Positions 45,773 through 55,520 of a stretch of DNA of 64,000 bases are shown piece after piece. Origin of the DNA: Helicobacter sp. 12S02232-10 (GTDB lineage Bacteria; Campylobacterota; Campylobacteria; Campylobacterales; Helicobacteraceae); contig NZ_MLAQ01000001.1 of the NCBI RefSeq assembly GCF_002272895.1, forward strand, positions 1 to 64,000, in the 5' to 3' direction. The position numbers and the translations under genes are program-made. The notes under the pieces were generated by a model, which was given only the letters and a program-made list of their open reading frames with translations, was not told the origin of the DNA and did not search any database. The number at the start of each line of letters is the position of its first letter. Position 1 is the stretch's first letter.

Positions 45773-48124
45773 TTATTGTTTAAATAAATCTAATCCTTGA
45801 AGACAGAGGTTTTTCCAAGGAGAATCTGTTTGAATAAGCATACATTTCTCAAATGATTTTTTTGCTCCTTGTACATCTTTTTGGAGATTTTGTATTGAAG
45901 CTTTAGTATAGAGAGCTTTTTGTTTTTGTTCATCATTGAGATTTTTTAAAAGTAGCTCATTGACTTGAACCAACGCTTCTTGAGGTTTGTTTGAGCGAAT
46001 TAGGGAGTTGATGAGTTCAAACTCTACATAAGGAGTGAATTCATCGATTTTATATTTTTTTTGGAGCGCGATGATGTTTTGCGCATAAATTTGTATGGTT
46101 GTATCATTTTTAATTTGAGTTTCCCAATTGAGTAGGGTTGCATAAACTTTTATCATTCTTTTATCATTTTTGAATAATTTTTCAAGTTCGTTATAAGTTT
46201 TAAAGGCTTCTTCTTTGCTGTTAATATCAGATAGATCAGAAAATAACGTGAATCCAACATCATAATATTGAGATTTTTTGCTTAAAAGTGCTATAGAGAA
46301 TGCATCTTTGGCTGCTAAAACTGAAGTTTTATAATTTCCAAGTTTATAGAGATTATTGGCGTCTCGGTAGAGCCACGCTAATTTTTGATCAGTGGTTTTA
46401 GCTTGTTGTGCCATTCCCTCAGAGATAATTTGGGCATTTTTATTTAAAGAGGCATTGTAGAGACAATCAAATGCTTTAAGTTTTTGAGATTCATTGAGGT
46501 CGTATTGTTGCGTCTGAACCAAATAGATATTAGCATCTTTACAATCATTATCTTGCAGATAGCTTTTAATCAGACTATTGATTGCAAGTTGCACAAATGG
46601 AGAATCTTCCCCAAGGTCTTTTCTCATTTCTAAAACTTGTTGGTATTGTTTTTCATCTATGAGTAGCCGGGCTTTAAGTTTTTGAGCTTTTTGGCTTTGT
46701 TCGGTATTGGGATATTTTTTAATGATGTAGTTATAGCGTTCGAGCTTCTCTTTGTTGTCGCCTGAGATTTGGAATAGAATTTTATCATCTCTTTTTTTGA
46801 CTTCTTTTATTTTTGGATCTGTCGGATGACTTTTAATATAGTCAAGATTTGCTTGATGTGCCTTGTCGAATTCTCCTGCTTTTTCGTAGAGATTTCCAAG
46901 ATCATATCCTATTTGTTTACTGTTAGTATGTTTAAAGAGATATTGGGCAATGTCAGCAGCATTTTTGTAAAGACTATTCTTCTCTAAAAAATTTATGATT
47001 TTATAAGTTTTTTGAGGATCTAGAACAAAAAATTCTGGATAGGCTTGGAGTACTTTTTCAATCAAATTCGCAGCATTTGTAAAATTTTGTTTTACGATTT
47101 CAAGCCTCGACCAATTGAGGGCGATTTCACTTGCACTTTCAAGGTCTTTTGCTTCAGCATAAGCTTCTTGAAAATAGATGGAGGCTAATCCAATATTGGA
47201 AGCGTTGAGGAAGTCAATGGCTAAGCGCATTTTTGCTAATGGAGCGTATCTGCTTTGAGAATATTCTTGAATGATTCTTTTGTAGTAGTATTGAGACTCT
47301 GAAATGTATCGAATTTCTGAATAAGCTTTTGCCAAAAGGTAAAGTACGTGTGGAATTGATGGATCATTGGGATATTGTTTGATCCAATTTAAAGCTATTT
47401 CAATAATTGCATCCTGTTGTTTTTGATTCAGTTTGGAAAGAGCAATAATTTGGTAGAGATAGAGATCTTTTTTAAAGATTGTATTAGGGTACTGTTTTAG
47501 CGTTGCGTTAATAGTATTTAAGGCTTCATAATACGATTTTTTTTCTAATTCAGATTTTGCTTTCATATATGCGTCAAAATCAAATCCTTTAGAATAAGTT
47601 AAGGGTTTATTATTGATATCGAGTTCTGGAATATAGGGGGTTTGGGCATCAGGTATGAGGACTGGAAAGTTTAATCCCCTAGGGCGCTGATTTGAGAGAA
47701 AAGGAATATGATCTTCATATCCGATGATCTGCCACGCTTGAGATAAGGTTGGTTTTTCTCTGATAATTTGAATGTCTTTTTTGAGATCATTAGGAATGGC
47801 AAAAAGTTTTTGCTTTTGTTTGGGCTCAATATAAAGATGGAATTTGCCATCAATCATTCGGTAATAAAAGTCAAAAAACATTGTTTTTGTAGGTGAAAAA
47901 CCTTCTTGAGGTATTGCATCAATGATACATTCAACGATGTAGCCAGAATCTACATAGTTCGGTTTTTCTGCACACAAGAAAGGTTTAGAACCTTTGATGT
48001 TGAGGACGGAGAAATTTTTTGAGTTTTCTTTTCCGTAATTAACCGTAATTTCAAGAGAATATAAAAAATTTGAAATTAGAAAAATAAGTATAAGTGCTTT
48101 GGAAATGTCCAATGATTTCTCCAA
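45773..48124 (-). CDS. pflA: PflA-like TPR protein (paralysed flagella protein)
   Basis: A 783-residue periplasmic protein with a signal peptide (ALILIFLISNFLYSLE). Most of the sequence from about residue 170 is helical tetratricopeptide-type repeats (YEALNTINATLKQYPNTIF, then VLYLLAKAYSEIRYISESQ, DLGNLYEKAGEFDKAHQ). Length and location between nuoN and algC match PflA of H. pylori (HP1274) and C. jejuni. PflA is part of the stator-scaffold disk of the Campylobacterota flagellar motor and is needed for rotation. Five bases separate it from nuoN. Confidence 0.85.
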   Translation of the reverse strand: MEKSLDISKALILIFLISNFLYSLEITVNYGKENSKNFSVLNIKGSKPFLCAEKPNYVDSGYIVECIIDAIPQEGFSPTKTMFFDFYYRMIDGKFHLYIEPKQKQKLFAIPNDLKKDIQIIREKPTLSQAWQIIGYEDHIPFLSNQRPRGLNFPVLIPDAQTPYIPELDINNKPLTYSKGFDFDAYMKAKSELEKKSYYEALNTINATLKQYPNTIFKKDLYLYQIIALSKLNQKQQDAIIEIALNWIKQYPNDPSIPHVLYLLAKAYSEIRYISESQYYYKRIIQEYSQSRYAPLAKMRLAIDFLNASNIGLASIYFQEAYAEAKDLESASEIALNWSRLEIVKQNFTNAANLIEKVLQAYPEFFVLDPQKTYKIINFLEKNSLYKNAADIAQYLFKHTNSKQIGYDLGNLYEKAGEFDKAHQANLDYIKSHPTDPKIKEVKKRDDKILFQISGDNKEKLERYNYIIKKYPNTEQSQKAQKLKARLLIDEKQYQQVLEMRKDLGEDSPFVQLAINSLIKSYLQDNDCKDANIYLVQTQQYDLNESQKLKAFDCLYNASLNKNAQIISEGMAQQAKTTDQKLAWLYRDANNLYKLGNYKTSVLAAKDAFSIALLSKKSQYYDVGFTLFSDLSDINSKEEAFKTYNELEKLFKNDKRMIKVYATLLNWETQIKNDTTIQIYAQNIIALQKKYKIDEFTPYVEFELINSLIRSNKPQEALVQVNELLLKNLNDEQKQKALYTKASIQNLQKDVQGAKKSFEKCMLIQTDSPWKNLCLQGLDLFKQ

Positions 48125-48129
48125 AAATA

Positions 48130-49623
48130 TTAATAAACACTATTGGTAATGTATTTTGAAGTGATATCAAGCAAAAATTGAACCATAAAAATCGAAAGGC
48201 AACAAATAATGGCTGCAATTCCGATCACACCTTTAATGGAGTAGGTCGCATTTTCTATATAAACTTCTGAATTTTCCTGTGTGACTACAGGCTCTTTGAG
48301 AAACATAAAAACAATTAGTTTAAGGTAATAATAAGCTGCAATTGCACTATTTAGCATCATAATGATTGCAAGCCAAATATAACCAGCATTAATTGCAGAA
48401 CTTACTGCAAGCATTTTACCCCAAAAGACTGCAAAAGGTGGGATACCAGCAAGACTAAACATAAAAATAGCTAATAAGATAGCCATGAGTGGATAAACCC
48501 TTACAAGACCTTGAAATTTTGAATAAGGATGATCGTAATGGGAGTGCCAAAGCTTTTTTTTATTTTTTGATAGCCAAAGGATAGCAAATGCACCAATGTT
48601 CGTAAAAAGAAACATAAACCAATAAATGAACATTGCATTTTGACTTTGAGTTGTATTGATAAAAATACAGGCTAATGCAAATCCTGAATGGGATATGGAG
48701 CTAAAGGATAGCATTCTTTTAATATCTTCTTGCATAAATGCCATAATATTAGGAAGAGTGATCGTGATGATGACAAGGATATAGAGTAAATCTTCAATCC
48801 ACGGAATTTCTGATTTAATGAAGACATCAAAAATCCTGATGGCTACAGCAAAACCTGCAATTTTTGGAACAATGGAGATGTATCCTGCCAAAACTGGATT
48901 GCTTCCCTCATAAACATCGGGCATCCAAGTATGAAAAGGAACTAGAGAAATTTTAAATCCGATGGCTCCAATCATAAATATGAACCCCGTTATAAGCAAA
49001 AGGGTTGGTTCAAAATTATTTTGATAAATAGTAGCTACAATATTGTGAATTTCAATATTTCCGGTAGCCAGATAAAGAATCATTGCCCCAATGGCATAAA
49101 ATGCGCTTGCCAAAACTCCCATTACAAAATATTTGATAGCTGCCTCTATGCCTGTATTTTCATCATTAAACGCAATAAGGACACATAGAGAAAGCGAAGC
49201 GATTTCTAATCCCAATAAAATTAAAATTAAATTGTCGCTTGAAACCATAAACTGAAAGCCTGCAGTCATAAATAAATAAAGCGGATAAAATTCAGGAGTT
49301 TGAAACTCTGCATAGCGCTCTTTTGAAATGGCTAGAAAGATAAAAAATAAACTAGCAACAAGAATGATAATTTGGGTTAAAATTGAAATGCCATCAAGTC
49401 TGATAGTGCCAAAAAATCCCAAATCAAATCCATTTAAACCCAATACAAAAGCCAAGTCAATAGCAATAAATAGCATACATAGCGCTACGTTGAGACTACG
49501 TGAAAATTTTAAGGTAAAAGCATTTGCACTGAGGATACAAATGGCTCCAAAAATGGTAATAAACATAGGCAAAAGAGTGTGGAATTTTAAGTCTGTAAAA
49601 GGAATGTAAAAATTTTCTAGCAT
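48130..49623 (-). CDS. nuoN: NADH-quinone oxidoreductase subunit N
   Basis: A 497-residue antiporter-like Complex I membrane subunit with about 14 transmembrane segments. Typical features are SSDNLILILLGLEIASLSL, FKISLVPFHTWMPDVYEGS with its Lys, and EDIKRMLSFSSISHSGF. It takes part in proton pumping. It starts one base after the nuoM stop. Confidence 0.95.
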   Translation of the reverse strand: MLENFYIPFTDLKFHTLLPMFITIFGAICILSANAFTLKFSRSLNVALCMLFIAIDLAFVLGLNGFDLGFFGTIRLDGISILTQIIILVASLFFIFLAISKERYAEFQTPEFYPLYLFMTAGFQFMVSSDNLILILLGLEIASLSLCVLIAFNDENTGIEAAIKYFVMGVLASAFYAIGAMILYLATGNIEIHNIVATIYQNNFEPTLLLITGFIFMIGAIGFKISLVPFHTWMPDVYEGSNPVLAGYISIVPKIAGFAVAIRIFDVFIKSEIPWIEDLLYILVIITITLPNIMAFMQEDIKRMLSFSSISHSGFALACIFINTTQSQNAMFIYWFMFLFTNIGAFAILWLSKNKKKLWHSHYDHPYSKFQGLVRVYPLMAILLAIFMFSLAGIPPFAVFWGKMLAVSSAINAGYIWLAIIMMLNSAIAAYYYLKLIVFMFLKEPVVTQENSEVYIENATYSIKGVIGIAAIICCLSIFMVQFLLDITSKYITNSVY

Positions 49624-49624
49624 A

Positions 49625-51190
49625 TCACGCCTCTCTGATTGGTTTGGGATTTTTGTTCAAGTCTTGAACCGATTCGTTTTTAAGCATAGATTTTTGTAGA
49701 TAGTTTTTTGTTTTTTCTTTGACGGATCGATCATTCATAATTTGCAAAAGTTGTTCAGAACTATTTTGGATTGGGGTTAAAAGAGGTTTTGGATAAATGC
49801 CCAGAAAAATAATCGCAATCACAAGGGGAGTTAGAACACTCATTTCTCTAGGACAAAGATCTTTTAAAACAATATTTTTAATATTTTTGACAGATCCAAA
49901 AAATACTTTTTTATATAGATTGAGCATATAAATTGCTGAAATGACAATGCTTGTTCCTGCTAACAGGGTAATAACAGGGTGGATTTTGAAAAATCCCAAT
50001 AAACTAAAAAATTCGCCGACAAAACCTACGGTTAAGGGAAGACCTACATTTGCCATCATTACTATTCCAAAAATAACTGCAAAATTTGGCATTACTTGTG
50101 CCAGCCCTCCAAATTCTGAAATTTGCCTTGTTTTCCTTCTGTGATAGATCATTCCTACTAGCATAAACAAAGCACCGCTTACAATGCCGTGTCCGACCAT
50201 TGTAAATACCGAACCTCCAATTCCTTCAAGATTGAGGGCAAAAATACCAATAACTGCTACACCCATATGGGATATGGAACTGTAAGCGACTACTTGCTTC
50301 ATATCTTTTTGAACAAAAGCAAGCATACCCCCATAAATCACCATAAAAAGAGCTAAAATTGCTATAGGAACTATAAGAGCAAAACTTGCATCGGGGAAAA
50401 GAGGAAGAGAGAAACGCACCAAAGCATATGTACCCATTTTAAGAAGCACAGCAGCTAAAATGACAGATCCTAGTGTCGGGGCATCTCCATAAGCGTGAGG
50501 AAGCCAAGTATGAAAAGGAAAAATAGGGATTTTTACGGCTATACTGATGAAGAATGCTAAAAATAGCCATAGTTGAATATCAAAAGGCAAGACAAGACTA
50601 TACCAGTCTAAAATATCAAAACTCCATCCTCCTGAAGCGATAAAATAAAGATAGCCAAAATAAAGTATGCCGATAAACATAATTAGAGAGGCAAAAAAAG
50701 TATATAAGAAAAATTTTAGTGCAGCATAAATTTTTTCTCCGGTTCCCCAAGCTCCTATCATATAAAGAATCGGCACTAGAGATATTTCCCAGAAAATATA
50801 AAATAAAACCATATTTAGTGATGAAAATACACCCATTAAGATGCTTTCTAAAAGCAACAGACAGACAACGAGATGATTTTTATCATTGGGTTGATTGAGA
50901 TAAATGGTTGTTAAAAAGATGATAAAAGCGTTTAAAACCAATAAGAAAAGCGAAATCCCATCGATACCAACGTGATAATTGATTCCATAATCAGGAATAA
51001 GTGCAAAGGCATTTTCAAATTGCATATTTGGATTGGAATAATCAAAGCCCATCCAAAGTGCTGCGACCAAAATGAGCTCAATAAGTCCGATAGTGATGCC
51101 ATAGGGTTTGGCAACATTGTTATCCATAATAAAAACAAATACGGAGGCTAGAGCAGGAAAGAAAATAACGATACTGAGTAAATAATCCAT
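49625..51190 (-). CDS. nuoM: NADH-quinone oxidoreductase subunit M
   Basis: A 521-residue antiporter-like subunit. Landmarks are FYIFWEISLVPILYMIGAWG (with its conserved Glu), KIPIFPFHTWLPHAYGDAPT, and KDMKQVVAYSSISHMGV. The cytoplasmic C-terminal tail is polar and extended (SSEQLLQIMNDRSVKEKT onward). It lies three bases after nuoL. Confidence 0.96.
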   Translation of the reverse strand: MDYLLSIVIFFPALASVFVFIMDNNVAKPYGITIGLIELILVAALWMGFDYSNPNMQFENAFALIPDYGINYHVGIDGISLFLLVLNAFIIFLTTIYLNQPNDKNHLVVCLLLLESILMGVFSSLNMVLFYIFWEISLVPILYMIGAWGTGEKIYAALKFFLYTFFASLIMFIGILYFGYLYFIASGGWSFDILDWYSLVLPFDIQLWLFLAFFISIAVKIPIFPFHTWLPHAYGDAPTLGSVILAAVLLKMGTYALVRFSLPLFPDASFALIVPIAILALFMVIYGGMLAFVQKDMKQVVAYSSISHMGVAVIGIFALNLEGIGGSVFTMVGHGIVSGALFMLVGMIYHRRKTRQISEFGGLAQVMPNFAVIFGIVMMANVGLPLTVGFVGEFFSLLGFFKIHPVITLLAGTSIVISAIYMLNLYKKVFFGSVKNIKNIVLKDLCPREMSVLTPLVIAIIFLGIYPKPLLTPIQNSSEQLLQIMNDRSVKEKTKNYLQKSMLKNESVQDLNKNPKPIREA

Positions 51191-51193
51191 AAA

Positions 51194-53059
51194 TTACCTC
51201 CAAAATCCAATGATTGCAAAAACAAGCATTATAAGAATGCCAAAACTCATCAATCGGAGCGAACGGGTAAGGTTTCCATTCTGAATGAATTGCAGCATTT
51301 TGCTGAGCCAAATTAAAATTTTACCAATACTATCCACGGTTGCATCAATAATTTTTATTTCAATTTTTTTCCATAAGAAATCGGCTATGACTCCATAGGG
51401 AATAATGAAAATTTTTTTATAAATTTGAGGAATATAATATTGATTGTACAGGAGTTTGTAAAAAAAGCCTCTTTCGGCTTCTTGGTATCCTTGTCGATAT
51501 TTATAAACCGCATACAAGATTGATAAAATTGCTATAAGACTTGTGATGGCAATTAAAATCAAAACAGGGGCGTGAAATTGCTTCATTAAAGGAATGCTTT
51601 GATAAATAAAATGGGAAAAGTTCTCTTCAAAAAAGCCTGAAATAATAGCCAAAAGAACCAATGGAGACATCGCATAGAGCATAAACGATTTGGCTTCATG
51701 TGGATGAGAAATCGAATGACGTTTAGAACCAAAGAAAACAAGCATAATGAGTCTAAAACTATAAAAGGCTGTCATACCTGCGCCGATTAACAGCAATAAC
51801 CATAAGAAGTAATGCCCACTACCAAATGCGACTTCTAAAATTTTGTCTTTTGAAAAAAATCCTGCAAACGGATAGATACCCGAAAGAGCAGCTGAAGCAA
51901 TGATCATAAAAATACAAGTTACTTTTAAGGGTTTAAAAAGTTTTCCCATTTTTGTAATGTCAAGATTGTCTTCCATCGCATGCATTACATTGCCTGCTCC
52001 TAAGAATAAAAGAGATTTGAAAAAGGCGTGTGTGAATAAATGAAATAAAGCAATCCAATAAGCACCGATACCAGCTGCTACAAACATATAGCCGAGCTGG
52101 GAGAGAGTAGAATAAGCAATAATTCTTTTAAGATCTTTATTGACAAGTGCCATACTTGCTCCAAATATCGCTACAAATGCCCCAAGACAAGCTATAAAGT
52201 AGCCAAGATGTGGAATCATTTCATACAATGGATTTGATCGAATCAAGAGATACACCCCTGCAGTTACCATCGTAGCAGCGTGGATAAGTGCTGAAACGGG
52301 TGTTGGTCCTTCCATAGCATTGGCAAGCCAAGTATGCAAAGGAAATTGGGCAGATTTTCCCATAGCCCCAATGAATAGTAAGATTCCTATTATTGTTAGG
52401 TAAGAATTTGGTATATCGACATTTTGGATCATATCAAAAACTTGTGCATATTTGAGAGTTCCAAATACCCAATAAATCATAATAATGCCAAGAAGCATTC
52501 CAAGATCAGCGATTCTATTCATTACAAAGGCTTCGATTGAGGCTGCATTTGCGCTTGTTCGATCATACCAAAAGCCAATGAGAAGATAGGAACATAATCC
52601 CACGCCTTCCCATCCGATAAATAGCCCTAAAAAATTATCACTCATTACTAAAATAATCATTGAGAATACAAAGCCTGAGAGATAGCTGAAGTAGCGATTA
52701 TAGCCGGGATCTTTTTCCATATAGCCGATTGAATAGACATGAACTAAGAATGAAACAAGGCTTACAACCAGAATCATTGTCGCGCTGATAGAATCAAGAA
52801 CAAAAGAAAAATCTGTGTTAAAATCCCCTAAAACCATCCAATCCATTAGTGTAAAATCAAAACTCACACCATTAGCAGTGGAAATGAATAAAATGACAGA
52901 AGCGATAAAAGATATAAAAATTAAAAAGGAATTTAAAACCCCAACGTGAAAGGATTTTTCTTTACTTCCCCAGAATCCTGCATATATAGCTCCTATAAGC
53001 GGTGAAAAAATAACTAGAGATAAGAGAAAAATATAGTGCGAATCAGATAAAAAATTCAT
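51194..53059 (-). CDS. nuoL: NADH-quinone oxidoreductase subunit L
   Basis: A 621-residue subunit. Landmarks are GWEGVGLCSYLLIGFWY, KSAQFPLHTWLANAMEGPT, VSALIHAATMVTAGVYL and KDLKRIIAYSTLSQLGY. The C-terminal lateral helix region is present with a final transmembrane segment. It is one of the three proton-pumping antiporter-like subunits. Two bases after nuoK. Confidence 0.97.
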   Translation of the reverse strand: MNFLSDSHYIFLLSLVIFSPLIGAIYAGFWGSKEKSFHVGVLNSFLIFISFIASVILFISTANGVSFDFTLMDWMVLGDFNTDFSFVLDSISATMILVVSLVSFLVHVYSIGYMEKDPGYNRYFSYLSGFVFSMIILVMSDNFLGLFIGWEGVGLCSYLLIGFWYDRTSANAASIEAFVMNRIADLGMLLGIIMIYWVFGTLKYAQVFDMIQNVDIPNSYLTIIGILLFIGAMGKSAQFPLHTWLANAMEGPTPVSALIHAATMVTAGVYLLIRSNPLYEMIPHLGYFIACLGAFVAIFGASMALVNKDLKRIIAYSTLSQLGYMFVAAGIGAYWIALFHLFTHAFFKSLLFLGAGNVMHAMEDNLDITKMGKLFKPLKVTCIFMIIASAALSGIYPFAGFFSKDKILEVAFGSGHYFLWLLLLIGAGMTAFYSFRLIMLVFFGSKRHSISHPHEAKSFMLYAMSPLVLLAIISGFFEENFSHFIYQSIPLMKQFHAPVLILIAITSLIAILSILYAVYKYRQGYQEAERGFFYKLLYNQYYIPQIYKKIFIIPYGVIADFLWKKIEIKIIDATVDSIGKILIWLSKMLQFIQNGNLTRSLRLMSFGILIMLVFAIIGFWR

Positions 53060-53061
53060 AT

Positions 53062-53364
53062 TTAACCTTTCATAGTATTGAGATTGTCAATATCAAGGGT
53101 TTTATGTTTTTTAAACCACATAATAACAAGCCCCAATCCGATGGCCACTTCGCTTGCTGCGATAGCAATGATAAAAAGAGCAAACATTTGCCCATTCATA
53201 TCGCCCATAAAGCTTCCTATCGCTACAAAACCGATATTGACGGCATTGAGCATAATTTCTGTTGAAAAAAATAGCATTAAAATATTTTTTCGTCTTAAAA
53301 CACCTGCTAACCCGATGCAAAATAGGAGTCCTGAAAGAACTAAATAATGTCCAAGACTTATCAT
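53062..53364 (-). CDS. nuoK: NADH-quinone oxidoreductase subunit K
   Basis: A 100-residue three-helix subunit, normal length. It begins ISLGHYLVLSGLLFCIGLAG and has the family's STEIMLNAVNIGFV and AASEVAIGLGLVI with the conserved glutamates. Its start overlaps the nuoJ end by four bases. Confidence 0.97.
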   Translation of the reverse strand: MISLGHYLVLSGLLFCIGLAGVLRRKNILMLFFSTEIMLNAVNIGFVAIGSFMGDMNGQMFALFIIAIAASEVAIGLGLVIMWFKKHKTLDIDNLNTMKG

Positions 53365-53927
53365 AATACTTCCTTTATTTGTTCTTCAGATTTTTGGTCT
53401 TCAGAGGGAAAATGAACCTTTCGAATACCAGTGGCAATTCCTCCGATCATTGCTCCCAAAAGCATAATTGCAGCAACTTCAAAAGGAATGAGATATTTTG
53501 TAAATAGCACATAACCGACCAGTTCAATATTGCTCATTTTCTCATTGATTGCTAAAGTCGTATCCATTTGATTGTTCATCAGATTTTGAGAAATAATGGG
53601 GGCACCAAAAATAAGTGTAAGGATCACAGCTATACCAAATACCAACAAATAAAGAATTTTTGGAGAATGCGTGCGTTCAATTACATCTTGAGAACTATCA
53701 AAAAACATCATTCCAAAAGCATACATTACAATCACTGCTCCAGCATAAACAGCAATCTGAACCACTCCCATAAACTCTGCATTCAATAAAAAGAAAAATG
53801 CGGATATAAAAATCAGTCCGCTTGCAAGAGCAGTAATAGCATATAGGACATTCTTGGTTGTTACCACGATGAGAAACATAGATAAACTCAAAGCGGCAAA
53901 AAAATAAAAGGCTATCACTTCAAACAT
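53361..53927 (-). CDS. nuoJ: NADH-quinone oxidoreductase subunit J
   Basis: A 188-residue subunit with five transmembrane segments. Family features are SGLIFISAFFFLLNAEFMG with VVQIAVYAGAVIVMYAFGMM, the pi-bulge helix region. The C-terminus ends with a short charged tail. Nine bases after nuoI. Confidence 0.95.
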   Translation of the reverse strand: MFEVIAFYFFAALSLSMFLIVVTTKNVLYAITALASGLIFISAFFFLLNAEFMGVVQIAVYAGAVIVMYAFGMMFFDSSQDVIERTHSPKILYLLVFGIAVILTLIFGAPIISQNLMNNQMDTTLAINEKMSNIELVGYVLFTKYLIPFEVAAIMLLGAMIGGIATGIRKVHFPSEDQKSEEQIKEVL

Positions 53928-53936
53928 TTGTATCTC

Positions 53937-54521
53937 CTAATAATCCAAAGGGGTTTTTTTGATTTTTGTATCCGCATCCAAACTTGGAGAGCCAAAACCT
54001 TGAAATTCTTGCTGAGAATGATTTTTTGCTTCCTGCATATCTTTCAAAAAATCTTCCTTAATTCCAAAGTGTGCTCTTTGCTCGCTCGCATTTTCAAATC
54101 TATCTCCCATAACAATTGCAAGTTCGGGACATACTTCTGCGCATAGCCCGCAATAAATGCAACGTCCTAAATTGATGGTATAACTATCAATTTTTTTTCT
54201 GCCATCATTTCCTTTGTGCGTGATGATACGAATGCAGTTACTTGTACAAATTTTTTCACACAAACCACATCCGATACATCTTTCTTCTCCAGATTCAAGC
54301 AATCTTTGCAAATTATGGACTGCTCGATATCTTGGGCTTAGTGGCAGGGTTTCTAAAGGGTATTGCACTGTCACATTTTTGCTGAAAAACTCCTTGAGCG
54401 TGAGTGCAAGTCCCTTAAAAAGATCCATTCCGAATATGGTTTTAAGACTTTTAAAGAATTTTTGAGGGTTATTTGTGGGTGTGGGTAAGGCTTCCACCCA
54501 TTTATAGCTTTGTTTTGCCAT
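53937..54521 (-). CDS. nuoI: NADH-quinone oxidoreductase subunit I
   Basis: A 194-residue peripheral-arm subunit with two ferredoxin-type [4Fe-4S] motifs, [15 protein letters not shown] and [12 protein letters not shown] (clusters N6a/N6b). The N-terminal amphipathic segment has [10 protein letters not shown] and [10 protein letters not shown]. It passes electrons from NuoG to NuoB. Confidence 0.97.
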   Translation of the reverse strand: MAKQSYKWVEALPTPTNNPQKFFKSLKTIFGMDLFKGLALTLKEFFSKNVTVQYPLETLPLSPRYRAVHNLQRLLESGEERCIGCGLCEKICTSNCIRIITHKGNDGRKKIDSYTINLGRCIYCGLCAEVCPELAIVMGDRFENASEQRAHFGIKEDFLKDMQEAKNHSQQEFQGFGSPSLDADTKIKKTPLDY

Positions 54522-54530
54522 TTAATTCTC

Positions 54531-55520
54531 CTAGAGTAAGATCGCAATGCCAGTGATTAAAATATTAATCAACGCCAAGGGCATCATTATTTTCCAGCAC
54601 ATATGCATCAATTGATCGGGTCTGACGTGGGCAAATGTAGCTCTTGCCCACATTGCCAAAAATACAAAAAAACAAACTTTTAAAATAATAGCGATGCCAC
54701 CAGGTATAAACCATAAAGGATTGTACCCCCCAAAAAAGATCAATGAGATCACAAAGCAGAATGCAAATAAATGTGCATATTCTGCTAAGAAAAACATTCC
54801 CCATTTCAGACCGCTATATTCAGTGGCATAACCGGCTACGATTTCAGCTTCGTGTTCCAAAAGATCAAAAGGAGTTCGATTAAGCTCAGCATAGCTTGCG
54901 ACTAAAAATAATACAAAGGCTAAGGGCTGCTTAAATACTAGCCAGTTTGATATCCCTCCAGATTGATAATTATTGATTTCAATTAAAGATAAAGAACCCA
55001 CAATCATTAATGGAGCCAAAATAGTCAAAGTGCTTACAACCTCAAAGCTCAAAAGTTGAATAGCTGCTCTTGCAGCCCCAATAAGAGAATATTTACTTCT
55101 AGAAGCAAGACCGGCAAGTAATGGGGCATAAATACCTACAGACCCTATTGCCAAAAAGAATAAAAGACCGACGTTGATATCTGAAATGACAGGTTTGATA
55201 CGATAACCAAATAGAGTAAAGTCGCCAAAAAATGGGATCGGAGCCATTGATATAAATGCACTCATCATTGCTATGATAGGGGCGATGGTAAAGATAAGTT
55301 TATTGGCATTTTGAGGCACAATATCTTCTTTGCTAAAAAGCTTGATACCATCGGCAACTACCTGAAAAAGTCCCCAAGGACCAACATAGACAGGTCCTAA
55401 TCTTCGTTGGAAAAATGCCAAAATTTTTCTTTCCAAATAAGTAGTAAATCCACCTAAGAATGAAAAGACAGCAACGACGACTAAAATTTTAATCAGAGTT
55501 TCTATTATAAATGCGCTCAT
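54531..55520 (-). CDS. nuoH: NADH-quinone oxidoreductase subunit H
   Basis: A 329-residue subunit forming part of the quinone site. Landmarks are YLERKILAFFQRRLGPVYVG, GLFQVVADGIKLFSKEDI, and AELNRTPFDLLEHEAEIVAG with YATEYSGLKWGMFF. Its start overlaps the upstream nuoG stop by four bases. Confidence 0.97.
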   Translation of the reverse strand: MSAFIIETLIKILVVVAVFSFLGGFTTYLERKILAFFQRRLGPVYVGPWGLFQVVADGIKLFSKEDIVPQNANKLIFTIAPIIAMMSAFISMAPIPFFGDFTLFGYRIKPVISDINVGLLFFLAIGSVGIYAPLLAGLASRSKYSLIGAARAAIQLLSFEVVSTLTILAPLMIVGSLSLIEINNYQSGGISNWLVFKQPLAFVLFLVASYAELNRTPFDLLEHEAEIVAGYATEYSGLKWGMFFLAEYAHLFAFCFVISLIFFGGYNPLWFIPGGIAIILKVCFFVFLAMWARATFAHVRPDQLMHMCWKIMMPLALINILITGIAILL